Positions 24,574 through 34,900 are shown, counted from the first letter of the stretch. The stretch is 64,000 bases of DNA from DASZBX01 sp035943635 (GCA_035943635.1 DASZBX010000096.1:1-64000), one strand, 5' to 3'. Numbers and translations are program-made. The notes: generated by a model not told the origin, from the letters alone.

Positions 24574-24645
24574 GGAAGCTCCCTAGCTCAGGTGGAACCG
24601 GGTGATCTCCCCGATTCCCATTCACAAGCTAGCCGCGCGGGTCAT

Positions 24646-24665
24646 GGTTACTTCAAGGGAACTAC
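24646..24665. promoter_or_regulatory. Imperfect dyad upstream of the HxlR gene
   Basis: GGTTACTTCAAGGGAACTAC is a degenerate version of the GGTTACTT...AAGTAACC dyad commonly seen before HxlR-family genes. It lies 10 bp before the ATG at 24676 and inside the divergent intergenic region, so it could serve both genes. Confidence 0.5.
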
Positions 24666-24675
24666 GCTGGCCGAT

Positions 24676-25074
24676 ATGAGCACGGACTCAAGCACGAACA
24701 CGCACACGAGCGACCCGCTAGACCCCGATATGTTCACCGCCTGCCGCTCCGCCGCGCTGCCCATGCGAATGAACATCAAGTGGGCCACGAAAATCATGTC
24801 CTGCCTCCGCGGCGGCCCGCGCCGGTTCACGGAACTACTCGTCCCGCTTCAGGGCATCACGGCCAAGGTACTCACCGAGTCCCTGCGCGCCATGGAACGC
24901 GACGGGATCGTCTCCCGAACCGCTTACCCGGGCGTGCCGCAACGAGTGGAATATGACCTCACCGAACTCGGCCGCTCGCTCCTGGGACCCATCGACGCCT
25001 GGTGCGTCTGGGCCGAGGAACACCTGGACGACCTCCTAGACGCCCGCGAAGCACACGAACTTCGTCGCACCTGA
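24676..25074 (+). CDS. HxlR-family transcriptional regulator
   Basis: This 132-aa winged-helix protein has KWATKIMSCLRGGPRRFTEL, GITAKVLTESLRAMERDGIV and RVEYDLTELGRSLLGPIDAW, the complete HxlR domain (about residues 30-120). ATG 24676 is the first start that gives the normal HxlR length; the frame extends far upstream without homology. An N-terminal Ser/Thr/Asp-rich leader of ~20 residues precedes the domain. It contains only one Cys near the start (TACRSAA), a position sometimes used for redox sensing in this family. Confidence 0.88.
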   Translation: MSTDSSTNTHTSDPLDPDMFTACRSAALPMRMNIKWATKIMSCLRGGPRRFTELLVPLQGITAKVLTESLRAMERDGIVSRTAYPGVPQRVEYDLTELGRSLLGPIDAWCVWAEEHLDDLLDAREAHELRRT

Positions 25075-25091
25075 CTTATCAGCCCTGCTAG

Positions 25092-25406
25092 TTACGCATC
25101 CACGTCACCCACATCGCCCGCAGCCCACCGCCCCTTCGCCTGTAGCCACACATCCTCAAAGCTCTCAGCGGTGATAACCACGGCCGTGAACTCCGCAATC
25201 GCGTTGATCTCCTCGATCGTGGGCGTCGGAGCCCCGCCGAGGAAGGTCGAGCCGGCCTCCCGCTCCGCATCGGCCCACTCCATCCGCCCGTCCCGAAACA
25301 CGTCGACCTTCCGCACCTCATACGCGTCGTCGCCAATCTCACCGAACAACTCGACCGGCTCGTCCGCGAACTCGTGATGCCACAGCACCTTGAGATACCA
25401 CGTCAC
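25092..25406 (-). CDS. DUF6881 domain protein
   Basis: From GTG 25406 (GGGGG 7 nt upstream) the product is 104 aa. WYLKVLWHHEFADEPVELFG, EVRKVDVFRDG and the EEINAIAEFTAVVIT region match the compact DUF6881 domain, which covers the whole protein. An upstream ATG at 25517 would overlap dtd and add non-homologous sequence, so it was not used. Homologues occur singly or in polymorphic-toxin and immunity settings; here it stands alone downstream of dtd. Function unknown. Confidence 0.72.
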   Translation of the reverse strand: MTWYLKVLWHHEFADEPVELFGEIGDDAYEVRKVDVFRDGRMEWADAEREAGSTFLGGAPTPTIEEINAIAEFTAVVITAESFEDVWLQAKGRWAAGDVGDVDA

Positions 25407-25482
25407 GCCAATCCCCCCGGCACGTAAGCTCCGCCCAGAAATGCCAGCAAACTGCGACGGCAAGACGCCATCGCCACCACCA

Positions 25483-25908
25483 TCAGACATCGATAACGAT
25501 GGTGAACGGCCCGTCATTCGTCAGCGACACCTTCATGTCAGCGCCGAAAACCCCAGTCTCAACCCGGCCCCCAAGCGCCCGCAACGCATCCACGACGGCA
25601 TCGAACAACGGCTGAGCAACCGCCCCCGGCGCAGCCGCCTGCCAAGTGGGCCGCCGCCCCTTGCGCGCATCGCCATAGAGCGTGAACTGCGAGATGACCA
25701 ACAACGGCGCGCCAAGATCCGAACAGGACTTCTCCCCCTCCAGGATCCTGACATTCCACAGCTTCTCGGCCATCTGCTTCGCCACGGCTGCCGTGTCGTC
25801 ATGGGTGACGCCCACCAGCACGCACAGGCCCGGACTGGTGATCTGCCCGACAACCTGCCCGTCGACACGGACCTCGGCCTCAGTGACTCGTTGGACTACA
25901 GCTCGCAT
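25483..25908 (-). CDS. dtd: D-aminoacyl-tRNA deacylase
   Basis: This 141-aa enzyme hydrolyses D-amino acids (and glycine) mischarged on tRNA. It begins MRAVVQRVTEAEV. It carries the active-site SQFTLYGDARKGRRP and the NDGPFTIVID segment containing the Gly-cisPro dipeptide that rejects L-amino acids; the usual residue after GP is Val, here Phe. ATG 25908 gives the exact family length, whereas the longer frame to 26007 adds unrelated residues. It is co-oriented with the DUF6881 gene. Confidence 0.93.
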   Translation of the reverse strand: MRAVVQRVTEAEVRVDGQVVGQITSPGLCVLVGVTHDDTAAVAKQMAEKLWNVRILEGEKSCSDLGAPLLVISQFTLYGDARKGRRPTWQAAAPGAVAQPLFDAVVDALRALGGRVETGVFGADMKVSLTNDGPFTIVIDV

Positions 25909-26204
25909 GGGGAGAATTGTGCCACCGGGCGGCCGCGCAACCCCGTCGGCCAGACAGCTTGATTCGAGATCAAGGCAACCCAAACCCCACCCATCCGCCG
26001 AAGACATATCACCCCCGCCCGGACGAATACCACATCATCACCCTGGTTACCTGGCGCCCCGCGCGTGCCCGGGTTATGCTGCCATGCGCGCCCGGCGCGA
26101 TCGGTGCCCTCGGCCCGGTCTGCACGGTCGGCGGCGCGACAAATCAGGATTCTACCGCGTGCCCCGGGGCGCGTGGCCGGTGCGACGGATGAACGGGCAG
26201 CTGT
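25909..26204. other. Divergent intergenic region before the PFNA-type operon
   Basis: About 296 bp separate dtd from the PP2C gene. The region holds an inverted repeat CTTGAT-TCGAG-ATCAAG (25958-25974) and a possible -10 element TATGCT (26075-26080) about 125 bp upstream of the PP2C start. No gene is supported here. Confidence 0.5.
25958..25974. repeat. Inverted repeat CTTGAT/ATCAAG
   Basis: Perfect 6-bp arms flank a TCGAG loop in the divergent dtd/PP2C region. It could be an operator or a small hairpin; there is no T-tract to support a terminator. Confidence 0.4.
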
Positions 26205-27059
26205 GTGATCAGCATACGGGCGGGGGCGGCGACCGATTCCGGGCGGGTACGGGACCACAACGAGGACAGCGTCTTCGCCGGGACCGGTCTCTACGCCGTC
26301 GCGGACGGCATCGGCGGGCACGCGGCCGGTGAGGTCGCCAGTGCGATGGCCGTGGCGCGGCTCGAACGACTCGGTGGGCTGGACGACCTGAACCCCGAGT
26401 CCGTGCGGTCGTGTCTCGCGCTCGCCAACCGGGAGATCCTGGACTCCGCCCTGCGTCACCCCGAACAGGCCGGGATGGGTACGACTGTGGCCGGGATGGC
26501 CCTGGCGCGGTTCGCCGGGACGGACCACTGGGTCGTGTTCAACGTCGGCGACTGCCGCGTCTACCGGCTCGCCGGCGACCTGTTCGACCAGTTGACCATC
26601 GACCACACCGAAGTCGCGGAGTTGATCGCGGCCGGCACACTCGACCCGGATCAGGCGCACAGGCACCCGCGGCGCAACGTGGTCACCCGGGCGCTCGGTA
26701 CCGATCCGGCGCCCGAGGTGGACGTGTGGATCCTGCCGCCCAAGTCCGGCGAACGGTTCCTGATCTGCTCGGACGGCCTGCCGCTGGAGCTGGCCGACTC
26801 GCAGATCGCGCACGTACTGCGCGAGCAGCCGGACGCGGGTGCGGCGGCGCGTCTCCTGGTCAGTCTGGCGGTGGAGGCCGGCGGTCGAGACAACGTTTCC
26901 GCGGTGGTCGTGGACGCGCTCCAGATCGAAGAATCCGACCCCGGACCCGGCATCGCCGCTGGTCCCGGCGCTGCTGTCGGGCCCGAGGCCGAGTCCGGCT
27001 CCGTCGACGACACGGCCCCGAGAGTCCAGGCGAAGCCCCCTGCGGGAGCGGCCCGATGA
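26205..27059 (+). CDS. PP2C-family Ser/Thr protein phosphatase (PrpC/PstP type)
   Basis: This is a 284-aa soluble metal-dependent phosphatase. Motifs in order: DSGRVRDHNEDS, ADGIGGHAAGEVAS, GMGTTVAGM, FNVGDCRVYR, DHTEVAEL, the RHPRRNVVTRALG segment, ICSDGLPLELAD and GGRDNVSAVVVD, giving all the acidic metal ligands of the PPM fold. It starts at GTG 26205 with a weak ribosome binding site and ends in a Pro/Ala-rich tail. Its stop overlaps the FHA gene (ATGA), and the kinase follows that, so it should reverse phosphorylation by the kinase of this operon. It lacks the membrane segment of mycobacterial PstP. Confidence 0.9.
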   Translation: MISIRAGAATDSGRVRDHNEDSVFAGTGLYAVADGIGGHAAGEVASAMAVARLERLGGLDDLNPESVRSCLALANREILDSALRHPEQAGMGTTVAGMALARFAGTDHWVVFNVGDCRVYRLAGDLFDQLTIDHTEVAELIAAGTLDPDQAHRHPRRNVVTRALGTDPAPEVDVWILPPKSGERFLICSDGLPLELADSQIAHVLREQPDAGAAARLLVSLAVEAGGRDNVSAVVVDALQIEESDPGPGIAAGPGAAVGPEAESGSVDDTAPRVQAKPPAGAAR

Positions 27060-29854
27060 CCGGCGACGCGGCGGACATGCCGAGCGGGACGAACGCATAC
27101 ACCGATTTCGAGACGGACGGAGCTGTGGTGGGGGCTGGGGCGGGAACCGACACCGGCGGCGACGTGGTCGCGCCGGCGGTGGAGTACCTGACCGGCGGCT
27201 GGGTCGGCATCGCCGGGCCGGGCGCGTGGCTGCTGGTCGAGGCGGGCCCGGCGCATCCGACCGTGCAGGAGTGCTGGCGCCTGGTCTGCGCCGGCGCGGG
27301 GGCGAGCCGGATCCTGACCGCGCTCGACGAACGGATGGACGGCGAGGTGCGCGGGTTCGCGCTCGTCACCATCGACGGCGAGTCGACGCACGCCACGGCC
27401 CGGGGCAGTTCCAGCATTCGCTTGCAGGAGCGGGAGAACGGGTCGGTCACGCTCGTCCTCGGCGAGGTGACCAGCGGCGGGCCCGGGCGGATCGTGGACC
27501 GGCTGTACGACTGGCCCGCGGTGACCTTCCAGCTGGCTGCGGGGTACGAGGCGGCGTGGCCTCCGCGGGACGATCGGCCGTTGTTGCCGGTGGCTGCCGG
27601 GATCGTGCTTGCTTCGGGGATCGCCGGACGGGTGCGGACTGGTGCGGATGCGGCGGATGTGCTGGATTCGTCGGGTGGGCAAGGGAAAGCTGCTGCGAGC
27701 GGTTTGAGTGTGGTGGGTGGTGGCGGCGTTTCGGCTGCGGCTGCGACGGTTTCGGTGTTTGATCTGGAGCCGGATCCCGACACGGTGCTTGAGCTTGAGC
27801 CGGAACTCGAGCCGGGGCCGGTAGGCGTGCCGGTGGCGGAGGCGGAGCCGGAGCTCACGGGATTGGCGGAACCGGAGCTCACGGGATTGGCGGAGCCGGC
27901 CTGGGACGAGGCGGCGGAGCCGGATGAGCCGGAGTTCGCGGCCGCGGGAGCGGCGGAAGCGGACTTCGACGTGGCGGCGGCCGCGGTTGCGTCAGTGGAC
28001 GTGGTGGCAGCGGAAGTGGTGGCCGCGAAAGCTGCGGAGCCAGCGGAAGCCGTTGAGGTTGAGCCGGCATCGGAGGCGGAGCCGGATAGGTTGGAAGGCG
28101 AGCAGCCGAAGCACGATGCGCGCGAGTTCGACTTCGAATTCCCGGCGGTGGAGGCGGAGACCAGCCTGTTCGGAGACGAGTCGTTCTTCGGAACACCGGT
28201 GTTCACGGATGAGGCGGACGCGTCGGAATCCGTTGCGGGCGAAGCGGAAGTCGCTCACGTGAGCAGCGCACCGACCTCGTCGGAGGAGACGGCAGAGCAG
28301 GAGTTCGGGTTCGCTTCGGCGCAGACGGCCACACGTCCGGTGCCGGAGTACGAGGACGAAGAAGAGCTCTTCCTCTCGGGCCCGAGGACAGTGCGGCTGC
28401 GCACAGTGCACAGTGCCGCAGCGGCTCCTGCGGACTTCACCCCGGCCGTGCTGCCTCCGTTGCCGGCCAACGAGATCGAGGCCGACGACCCGGACTTCGC
28501 GCCGACCATGCTCGTGCCGTCCCGGCCGGTCATGCCGCCCGTTCCGGCTACGCCTTCGAACCCACCGGCGGAGCAGACGTCCCCGGCGCCTTTTTCCGGT
28601 GAAGAGCAGGACGATCCCGACTTCGCGCCGACGATGCTCGTGCCATCTCGACCCGCGACCATGCCGCCTACGCCTGCCGAACCTGCACCGGCGTCTGTCG
28701 ACATCTCGGCCGCAGAAGCAGAAGACCCGGATTTCGCCCCGACGATGCTGGTGCCCGCCAAGCCGGTCATGCCGCCGACTCCATCAGTGCCCATATACGG
28801 CCGGCAGCAGAGCAGTCCGGACTTCGCGCCGACCATGCTCGTACCGCAGGCGAATCTGACCCCGTCGACACCGACCACTCCCCCGCCGAACGACTTCGCG
28901 CCGCCCGCAGGCCCACGTTACGACGTGGGCAGTGCGGATGCGGCCCCGACCCAAGCCCTTGCCCAGTCCCAGATCCCGGCTCAGTCCGGCGGGGACGGCA
29001 GCACTGGTCAGGAGTCTGACGAAGACATGATCTGGAAGTTGGACTGGTGGCAGTCCAACGGTTCCGGCTCCGGCGAGCCGTCCGCCTACGGAGAGCCGTT
29101 CCAGGCCCAGCCGCCCCCGCAGCCGCATCTCCCGGCCCCGCCGCCCATGTTTCAGCCCTCTGCCACACCGAAGCCGCCCCAGGCCCACTCCCAGCCCCAG
29201 CCCGCAATCCAACCGCCCGCACCCCAACCGGCCCCGCCGCAATACCACCCCCCGGCGCCCCCTGCCCCGATCTACCGGCAACCGCAAACACCCCCATCGG
29301 GCCGTCTCCCCCTCACCGACTACGAGGAAGACTCCGGCTACACGATCCCGCGCCCATCCGGCTATTCCTCACCCGAATCCGACGCAGCCGGCCGTCCGCT
29401 CGTCCCGGCCGTACGCTGCCCGGCCGGGCACCTGAACCCGCCGCAGGGCACGCACTGCCGGGTCTGCGGCATCCCGGTCCCGCCGCAGGAGTCGTACCAG
29501 ATCCCCCAGCCGGTCCTCGGCGTACTGCGCCTCTCGACCGGCGGCGACGTGCCCCTCGACCGGGACATCTTCCTCGGCCGCGACCCGAGCAGCACCGAGG
29601 ACCGCAAGGCCCGCAAACCCCACATGCTGCGCCTTCCCAGCCCGGGCAAGGACATCTCGCGCGACCACCTGGAGATCCGGCTGATCGGCTGGCGCGTCAT
29701 GGTGATCGACCTCGGCTCGACCAACGGCACCACGGTCATCGTGCCCGGCGGCCGGCCCGAGCCGCTGGCGGCCGGCGGCAGCCGGATGATCGAGCCGGGT
29801 ACGCAGGTCGTCCTGGCCGAGGAAGTCTCGCTCGTCTACGAGGTGACCACGTGA
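27056..29854 (+). CDS. Large FHA-domain protein with TMLVP repeats and a zinc-ribbon-like motif
   Basis: This 932-aa protein starts within an ATGA overlap. Residues about 45-180 form a globular N-terminal domain typical of the FHA member of this gene set. A long Ala/Glu/Pro-rich acidic linker follows. Four copies of the motif PDFAPTMLVP (invariant Thr at 484, 526, 563 and 593) lie in the middle. Residues about 785-805 have a CPAGH...HCRVCG zinc-ribbon-like cluster. The C-terminal ~110 residues are an FHA domain (IFLGRD, ISRDHLEIRL, DLGSTNGT), which binds phosphothreonine. No membrane segment. It is placed between the phosphatase and the kinase and is likely their substrate and adaptor. Confidence 0.9.
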   Translation: MTGDAADMPSGTNAYTDFETDGAVVGAGAGTDTGGDVVAPAVEYLTGGWVGIAGPGAWLLVEAGPAHPTVQECWRLVCAGAGASRILTALDERMDGEVRGFALVTIDGESTHATARGSSSIRLQERENGSVTLVLGEVTSGGPGRIVDRLYDWPAVTFQLAAGYEAAWPPRDDRPLLPVAAGIVLASGIAGRVRTGADAADVLDSSGGQGKAAASGLSVVGGGGVSAAAATVSVFDLEPDPDTVLELEPELEPGPVGVPVAEAEPELTGLAEPELTGLAEPAWDEAAEPDEPEFAAAGAAEADFDVAAAAVASVDVVAAEVVAAKAAEPAEAVEVEPASEAEPDRLEGEQPKHDAREFDFEFPAVEAETSLFGDESFFGTPVFTDEADASESVAGEAEVAHVSSAPTSSEETAEQEFGFASAQTATRPVPEYEDEEELFLSGPRTVRLRTVHSAAAAPADFTPAVLPPLPANEIEADDPDFAPTMLVPSRPVMPPVPATPSNPPAEQTSPAPFSGEEQDDPDFAPTMLVPSRPATMPPTPAEPAPASVDISAAEAEDPDFAPTMLVPAKPVMPPTPSVPIYGRQQSSPDFAPTMLVPQANLTPSTPTTPPPNDFAPPAGPRYDVGSADAAPTQALAQSQIPAQSGGDGSTGQESDEDMIWKLDWWQSNGSGSGEPSAYGEPFQAQPPPQPHLPAPPPMFQPSATPKPPQAHSQPQPAIQPPAPQPAPPQYHPPAPPAPIYRQPQTPPSGRLPLTDYEEDSGYTIPRPSGYSSPESDAAGRPLVPAVRCPAGHLNPPQGTHCRVCGIPVPPQESYQIPQPVLGVLRLSTGGDVPLDRDIFLGRDPSSTEDRKARKPHMLRLPSPGKDISRDHLEIRLIGWRVMVIDLGSTNGTTVIVPGGRPEPLAAGGSRMIEPGTQVVLAEEVSLVYEVTT
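28484..28849 (+). repeat. Four coding repeats of PDFAPTMLVP
   Basis: The copies start at about 28490, 28616, 28727 and 28817 inside the FHA gene, spaced by Pro/Ala/Ser linkers of 20-32 residues. The core PDFAPTML is invariant, while the linkers and codons differ, so the protein motif rather than the DNA is conserved. The Thr is the obvious phosphoacceptor candidate. Confidence 0.9.
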
Positions 29855-31626
29855 CCGGTGCGGAGGGCAGAACCCCGCCGACGATCCCCGGGTACGAGTT
29901 CCTCCGCGACCTCGGCGCCGGCGGCTACTCGGTGGTGTACCTCTACCGCCAGGCCAGCCTCAACCGCGAGGTCGCGGTCAAGGTGCTGCGAGACTTCGAC
30001 CTGCCCGACGTCGTGCGCGAGCGGTTCACCGCCGAGGCGACCGCGATGGTGCAGCTGGGCAACCACCCGAACATCGTGGACGTGCTGGACACCGGGATCG
30101 CCTCGGACGGCAGCCGGTACCTGATCATGCGTTACTACCCCGGCGGCAATCTGGCTCAGCGTTCGGCCAGGCGCGGGCTGCCGGTGGCCGAGGTCGTCGA
30201 CATCGGGCTGAAGCTGGCCGACGCGGTCAAGACCGTGCACGCCGCGCGGCTGGTGCACCGGGACATCAAGCCGGCCAACGTGTTGATCGACGACGCGAAC
30301 CGCAACTACCGGCTGTCGGACTTCGGCATCGCCGGGCAGCTGGTGTCCGGGCACGCGGGCGACGCGTTCGGCATCTCCGTGCCCTGGTCGGCGCCCGAGG
30401 TGGTGTTGGGCGAGACCGGCGGTTCGGTGGCCTCGGACGTGTACTCGCTCGGCGCGACGCTCTGGCACCTGCTGATCGGCCAGTCCCCGTTCCGGCTGAA
30501 CGACGGCGACAACAGCCGCACCGCGCTGGAGAAGCGGATCTGCGCCGGGCAGCTGCCGCCGATGCCGCGGGCGGACGTTCCGCGGGCGCTGACCGACCTG
30601 CTGACCGGGATGATGGCGGTGACCTGGTACGCCCGGCCCTCGCTGGCCGACGTGATCCGGGACCTGGCCGCGATCACCGCCGGCGGCGCGCCCGCGGCGC
30701 AGTTCCGGCCGCCGCCCACCTACGGCGGGCAGTCCGCGGGCCCGGTGTTCCCGCCCGCCGCCGACCAACAGCCGGACGACGCGGACCGTACGTCGATACG
30801 CCGCGGCCCAGGCGCCGGCCGGCCCGCAACCCAGTCCGGCGGCCCGGCGGCAAACCCCGCCGACCAGACCATCGCCGCGCAGTACCGCTTCCCCGAGGAT
30901 CCCCGCTCCGGCACCGGAAACACCGGCGGCACCAGCGGCACGGGCAACAGCGGACGCAGAACCCTCGCCTACGGCGAGGGCGACTCAGGCCCGGCCTACG
31001 GACCAGGCCCGAACGCCTCGCAAGGATCCGGATATCAGGGAACGTACCAACCGGTCTATCCGAGCCCCTTCCAGGAAAACCGCGCCCAGCAACAGAACCA
31101 GGCGTCCATCCCCCGGGCGGAGAACTGGGCCGAGCGCGAGTACGACAACAATCAGAACCCAGACTCACGCCCGGACACCGACGACCAGCTCAACGCCCCC
31201 GCCCGCCGCCGGGTCCTGCCGGCCGCCATCGGCGTCGTCGTCCTGGCCGCGGCGCTCGGCGTCGCACTGCTGGGCGGCGGGGGCGGCAAACCGGTCGCGA
31301 ACCCGACCACTCCTGCCGCGGTTCTCGGCCCCCAGCAACAGAATCCGGGCCAGCTGGGCCAGGACGAACCGCCCGGGCCGGTGGCGGTGACCGCGACCCG
31401 GATCAGCTCGTCCGCGCTACAGTTCAGCTGGACCTACTCGGACGAACTGGCGAACGACAGTTTCCAGTGGCAGACCCAGGACGGTTCGCAGTCGGGGACC
31501 GCCAAGACACCGACCCTCGCACTCCAGGACAGCGCTGGCGTCCAGTTGTGCGTCGAGGTGAAGGTGGTGCGAGCCGACGGGAGCAACGGGTCGGTCGACT
31601 GGTCGCAGCCGGGCTGTGGTCAGTGA
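29851..31626 (+). CDS. Transmembrane Ser/Thr protein kinase (Pkn type, PFNA kinase)
   Basis: This 591-aa protein starts at GTG 29851 within a GTGA overlap. The N-terminal kinase domain (about 13-275) has LGAGGYSVVYL (Gly loop), AVKVL (Lys), HRDIKPANVL, DFGIAG and the PWSAPEV motif. A juxtamembrane Pro/Gly/Gln linker (about 290-450) carries several Thr/Ser sites. One helix follows (about 455-476), then a short extracytoplasmic domain of ~100 residues that resembles an Fn3 sandwich (SALQFSWTYSDEL) with two Cys. There are no PASTA repeats. It should phosphorylate the FHA protein and other operon products. Confidence 0.92.
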   Translation: MTGAEGRTPPTIPGYEFLRDLGAGGYSVVYLYRQASLNREVAVKVLRDFDLPDVVRERFTAEATAMVQLGNHPNIVDVLDTGIASDGSRYLIMRYYPGGNLAQRSARRGLPVAEVVDIGLKLADAVKTVHAARLVHRDIKPANVLIDDANRNYRLSDFGIAGQLVSGHAGDAFGISVPWSAPEVVLGETGGSVASDVYSLGATLWHLLIGQSPFRLNDGDNSRTALEKRICAGQLPPMPRADVPRALTDLLTGMMAVTWYARPSLADVIRDLAAITAGGAPAAQFRPPPTYGGQSAGPVFPPAADQQPDDADRTSIRRGPGAGRPATQSGGPAANPADQTIAAQYRFPEDPRSGTGNTGGTSGTGNSGRRTLAYGEGDSGPAYGPGPNASQGSGYQGTYQPVYPSPFQENRAQQQNQASIPRAENWAEREYDNNQNPDSRPDTDDQLNAPARRRVLPAAIGVVVLAAALGVALLGGGGGKPVANPTTPAAVLGPQQQNPGQLGQDEPPGPVAVTATRISSSALQFSWTYSDELANDSFQWQTQDGSQSGTAKTPTLALQDSAGVQLCVEVKVVRADGSNGSVDWSQPGCGQ

Positions 31627-31919
31627 CGGTGAGACGCGCGACGACGGGGTCGCGGCCATTGGTAGTCTGCACGGCAGAACGGGGTGGATCCAGACCTTGC
31701 GAATCGGGAGTTCACCAGACCGGGCCTGGTTAATCGCGACACACCGGGCACGGCGGGCACGGCGGGCACGGCACCCGGGAACGTAAAACAGGGTTGTACC
31801 AAACGGGTCGAAACGGGACACGACGGGACGGTGCGGCGCAGCGGCACTCAGCCGGGCACGGCACACGACAGGTCGGGGCGGGCGACGACGGTGGCGGCGG
31901 GACGAGGAGTTGACGGCAA
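31627..31919. other. Gap between kinase gene and giant Ig/Fn3 gene
   Basis: There is no gene in these 293 bp. Three tandem GGGCACGGC-like units (about 31747-31773) and a short ACCAG...CTGGT dyad near 31710 are visible. An internal promoter could lie here because this is the only large gap inside the operon. AGGAG at about 31904 serves the next gene. Confidence 0.5.
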
Positions 31920-34900
31920 GTGAGAATGATCCCATGGTCGCGGCGGCGCACCCAGCTGGCCACCAGCGTGGTGCTGCTGGGCGCGGTGGCGGCGCTGATC
32001 GCCTCCGCGGTGCTCGCGCAGGGGTACCCGGTGCAGCAGGTCTCGCTCAATGACGGCGGGATCTGGGTCACCAGCGACCACGACGGACTGTTCGGCCGCC
32101 TGAACAAACCGGCCGGGCAACTCGACGCCGGGTTCTATCCGCCGGGCACCGCGCAGGCCTCCTACCAGCTCGACGTGCTTCAGGACGGCGCGGCCGTGGC
32201 AGCCTGGGACCAGGGGTCCGGCAAGCTCTACCCGGTGGACGTGGACAACGCGGTCACCGACCCGGACCAGGCCGTCGCGGTCCCGGCCGCCGACCAGGCA
32301 CAGCTGGACGGCGGCACGATCGCCACGCTCGACCCGGGCACCGGCGAGGTGCGCGCCCAGTCGGTCGACACCGCCGCCGGAATCAGCAACCTCAGTTCCC
32401 TGGCCGCCGGCACCAGCCCGCTGGCCACGGTCGGCTCCAAAGCCGGCGGCACCGGCGCGGCCGGGTCCGCGATGGCGGTGGGCGTGGACGGGACCGTGTA
32501 CGCCGTCTCCGGCAGCGGCCGGACCGCCACGATCCAGCCCGCAGCCTCGGCCATCTCCGCGGTCGCGTTCGGCGCGCCGCAGTACGGATCCGTCGGCCGG
32601 GCCCTGGGCAACGTGCGGGTCACCGCGGTCGGCGACCAGATGATCGTGCTCGACGACGCCACCGGCACCCTGCTGATCACCGGCGGTCCGACCGTGCACC
32701 TGGACGGCGTCGATTCCTCGGCCCAGCTGCAGATGCCCAGCCCCCAGGCCGCTTCCGTCGTCATCGCCACCTCGCACGCCCTGCTGTCCGTCGACCTGAC
32801 CTCCGGCCATATCACGGTCCTGTGGAACAGCGCCACCGGCGCCCCGGCCGCCCCGGTCCAGTTGTCCGGGTGCGTATACGCCGCGTGGGCCGACACCGCG
32901 AACGGCTACGTCAGCTCCTGCAACGGAATCAAGGCCACGCCCGGCAACCTGGCCGACAAGCAGGCCCTGGTGCACCCGGAATTCCGGATCAACCGCAACC
33001 AGATCGTGCTCAACGACCTGGCCAGCGGCGCCGTCTGGGACCTGAGCTCGCTCAAGGAGGTCGACGACTGGGCCTCGGTCAAGCCCCCGCCGGTGCAGAC
33101 CCCGCAGAACAAGAACAGCAACACCCAGACCGACGTCGGCACCCAGAACCAGCCGCCCAAGGCCCAGGACGTCACCCTCGGCGCCCGCCCGGACCGGACC
33201 ACCGTGCTGCACCTGCTCGACGGCTGCTCGGACCCCGGCGGCAACATCCTGTCCATCACGGCCCTGACCCAGCCGGACAACCAGGGCGCGTCGGTCGCGA
33301 TCGCCCCGGACGGGCAGACCGCGCTGGTCACCCTGTCCGCCTCGTCCACCGGCGACGTGCACTTCAAGTACACCGTCGACGACGGCAAGGGCATGACCGC
33401 CTCGGCGAACGTCACCGTCCAGATCCGCGGCTCCGGCCAGAACGACGCGCCGAACCTGCGCACCGGCTACAAGCCGGTCACCTGGACCGTCCCGTCCGGC
33501 GGGCACATCTCGCTGCCGGTGCTGGCCGACTGGCGCGACTACGACGGGGACCCGCCGGCCCTGTCCGCGGTGACCGTGCCCGCGGCCGACGGGACCGCCG
33601 TGGCCACCTCGGACGGCTTCCTGGACTACACCGCGCCGGGCGCCGGCAACGGCGGCACCCGGACCATCACCTACCAGGTCGCCGACGGCCACGGCGGCCA
33701 GACCGGCACGACCGTGCAGGTGGACGTGCAGAGCCCGACCTCCACCAAGGCGATCGCGCCGACCGCCGAGCCGAACGTGGCCCGCGGCCAGGTCGGCCAG
33801 TCGATCACCGTGCACCCGCTGCAGAACGCGGTGCCCGGCTTCGACCCGGCCAACCCGGGCGCGCAGCTGGCCCTGGCCGGGCAGGTGGCCAGCCCGGCCG
33901 ACACGACCGTGACCACCGACCTGAGCGCCGGGACGGTCACCATGACCGCGACCCGCCCGGGCACCTTCCTGCTCGACTACACGATCGCGTTCGGCGACGC
34001 GCCGTTCGGCAAGGGCACCATGCGGGTCGACGTGGTCCCGGCCCCGGCCACGCCGCAGCCGCCGGTCGCGATGCCGTCCGTCGCGGTGCTGCACGGCCAG
34101 CTCCCGGCGACCGTGGACGTGCTGGCGAACGACTACGACCCGCAGGGCGAGCTGCTCGCGGTCCAGGGCGCCTCGGCCGTGGCCACCGACGACGATCCGC
34201 TCTCCGGCCAGTTGCAGGTCGCCGTGGTCGACGGCCGCTGGCTGCGGATCAACGCCACTTCGGCGCAGGTCGACCCGTCCCCGCGGCTGGTGCGCTACAC
34301 CATCACCGACGGCCAGACCGATCCGGTGACCGGTGAGGTCTCGGTCACCGAGCTGCCCGCGACCACCGACGACACGCCAGTCGTGGTCAACAGTTACGCC
34401 ACGGTCCGGGCCGGGGACTCGGCCACGATTCCGGTGCTGGACAACGATTTCGACCCGGACGGCGCGGCGCTGACTCTGGCCTCGGACATCCCGGGCGCGC
34501 CGGGGGCGGGCCAGCTGAAGATCCTGTCCGAGTCCGGCACCTCGGGCGCGGCGGACGGCGCGGCGTACGTGACCGGCACGACGATCCGGTACGTGGCCCC
34601 GCCGGCCGTGACCGGGCCGGTGACCGTGATCGTGCAGTACGTCGTGGAGAACACGCTGGGCAACGAGTCGACCGGCCAGGTGTTCGTGACCGTGAACCCG
34701 GTGCCGTCCGCGGCGTTCCCCGACCGCGCGCCGGACCCGCAGGCGGTGCAGGTGCGCGCGGTGGCCGGGCAGACGATCACCATCCCGATCCCGGTGAACG
34801 GGGTGGACCCGGACGGGGACTCGGTCGCGGTGGCCGGTCTGGCCTCGGCGACCAGCCTGGGCCGGGTGATGAGCTACAACGCCACCACGATCACCTACCA

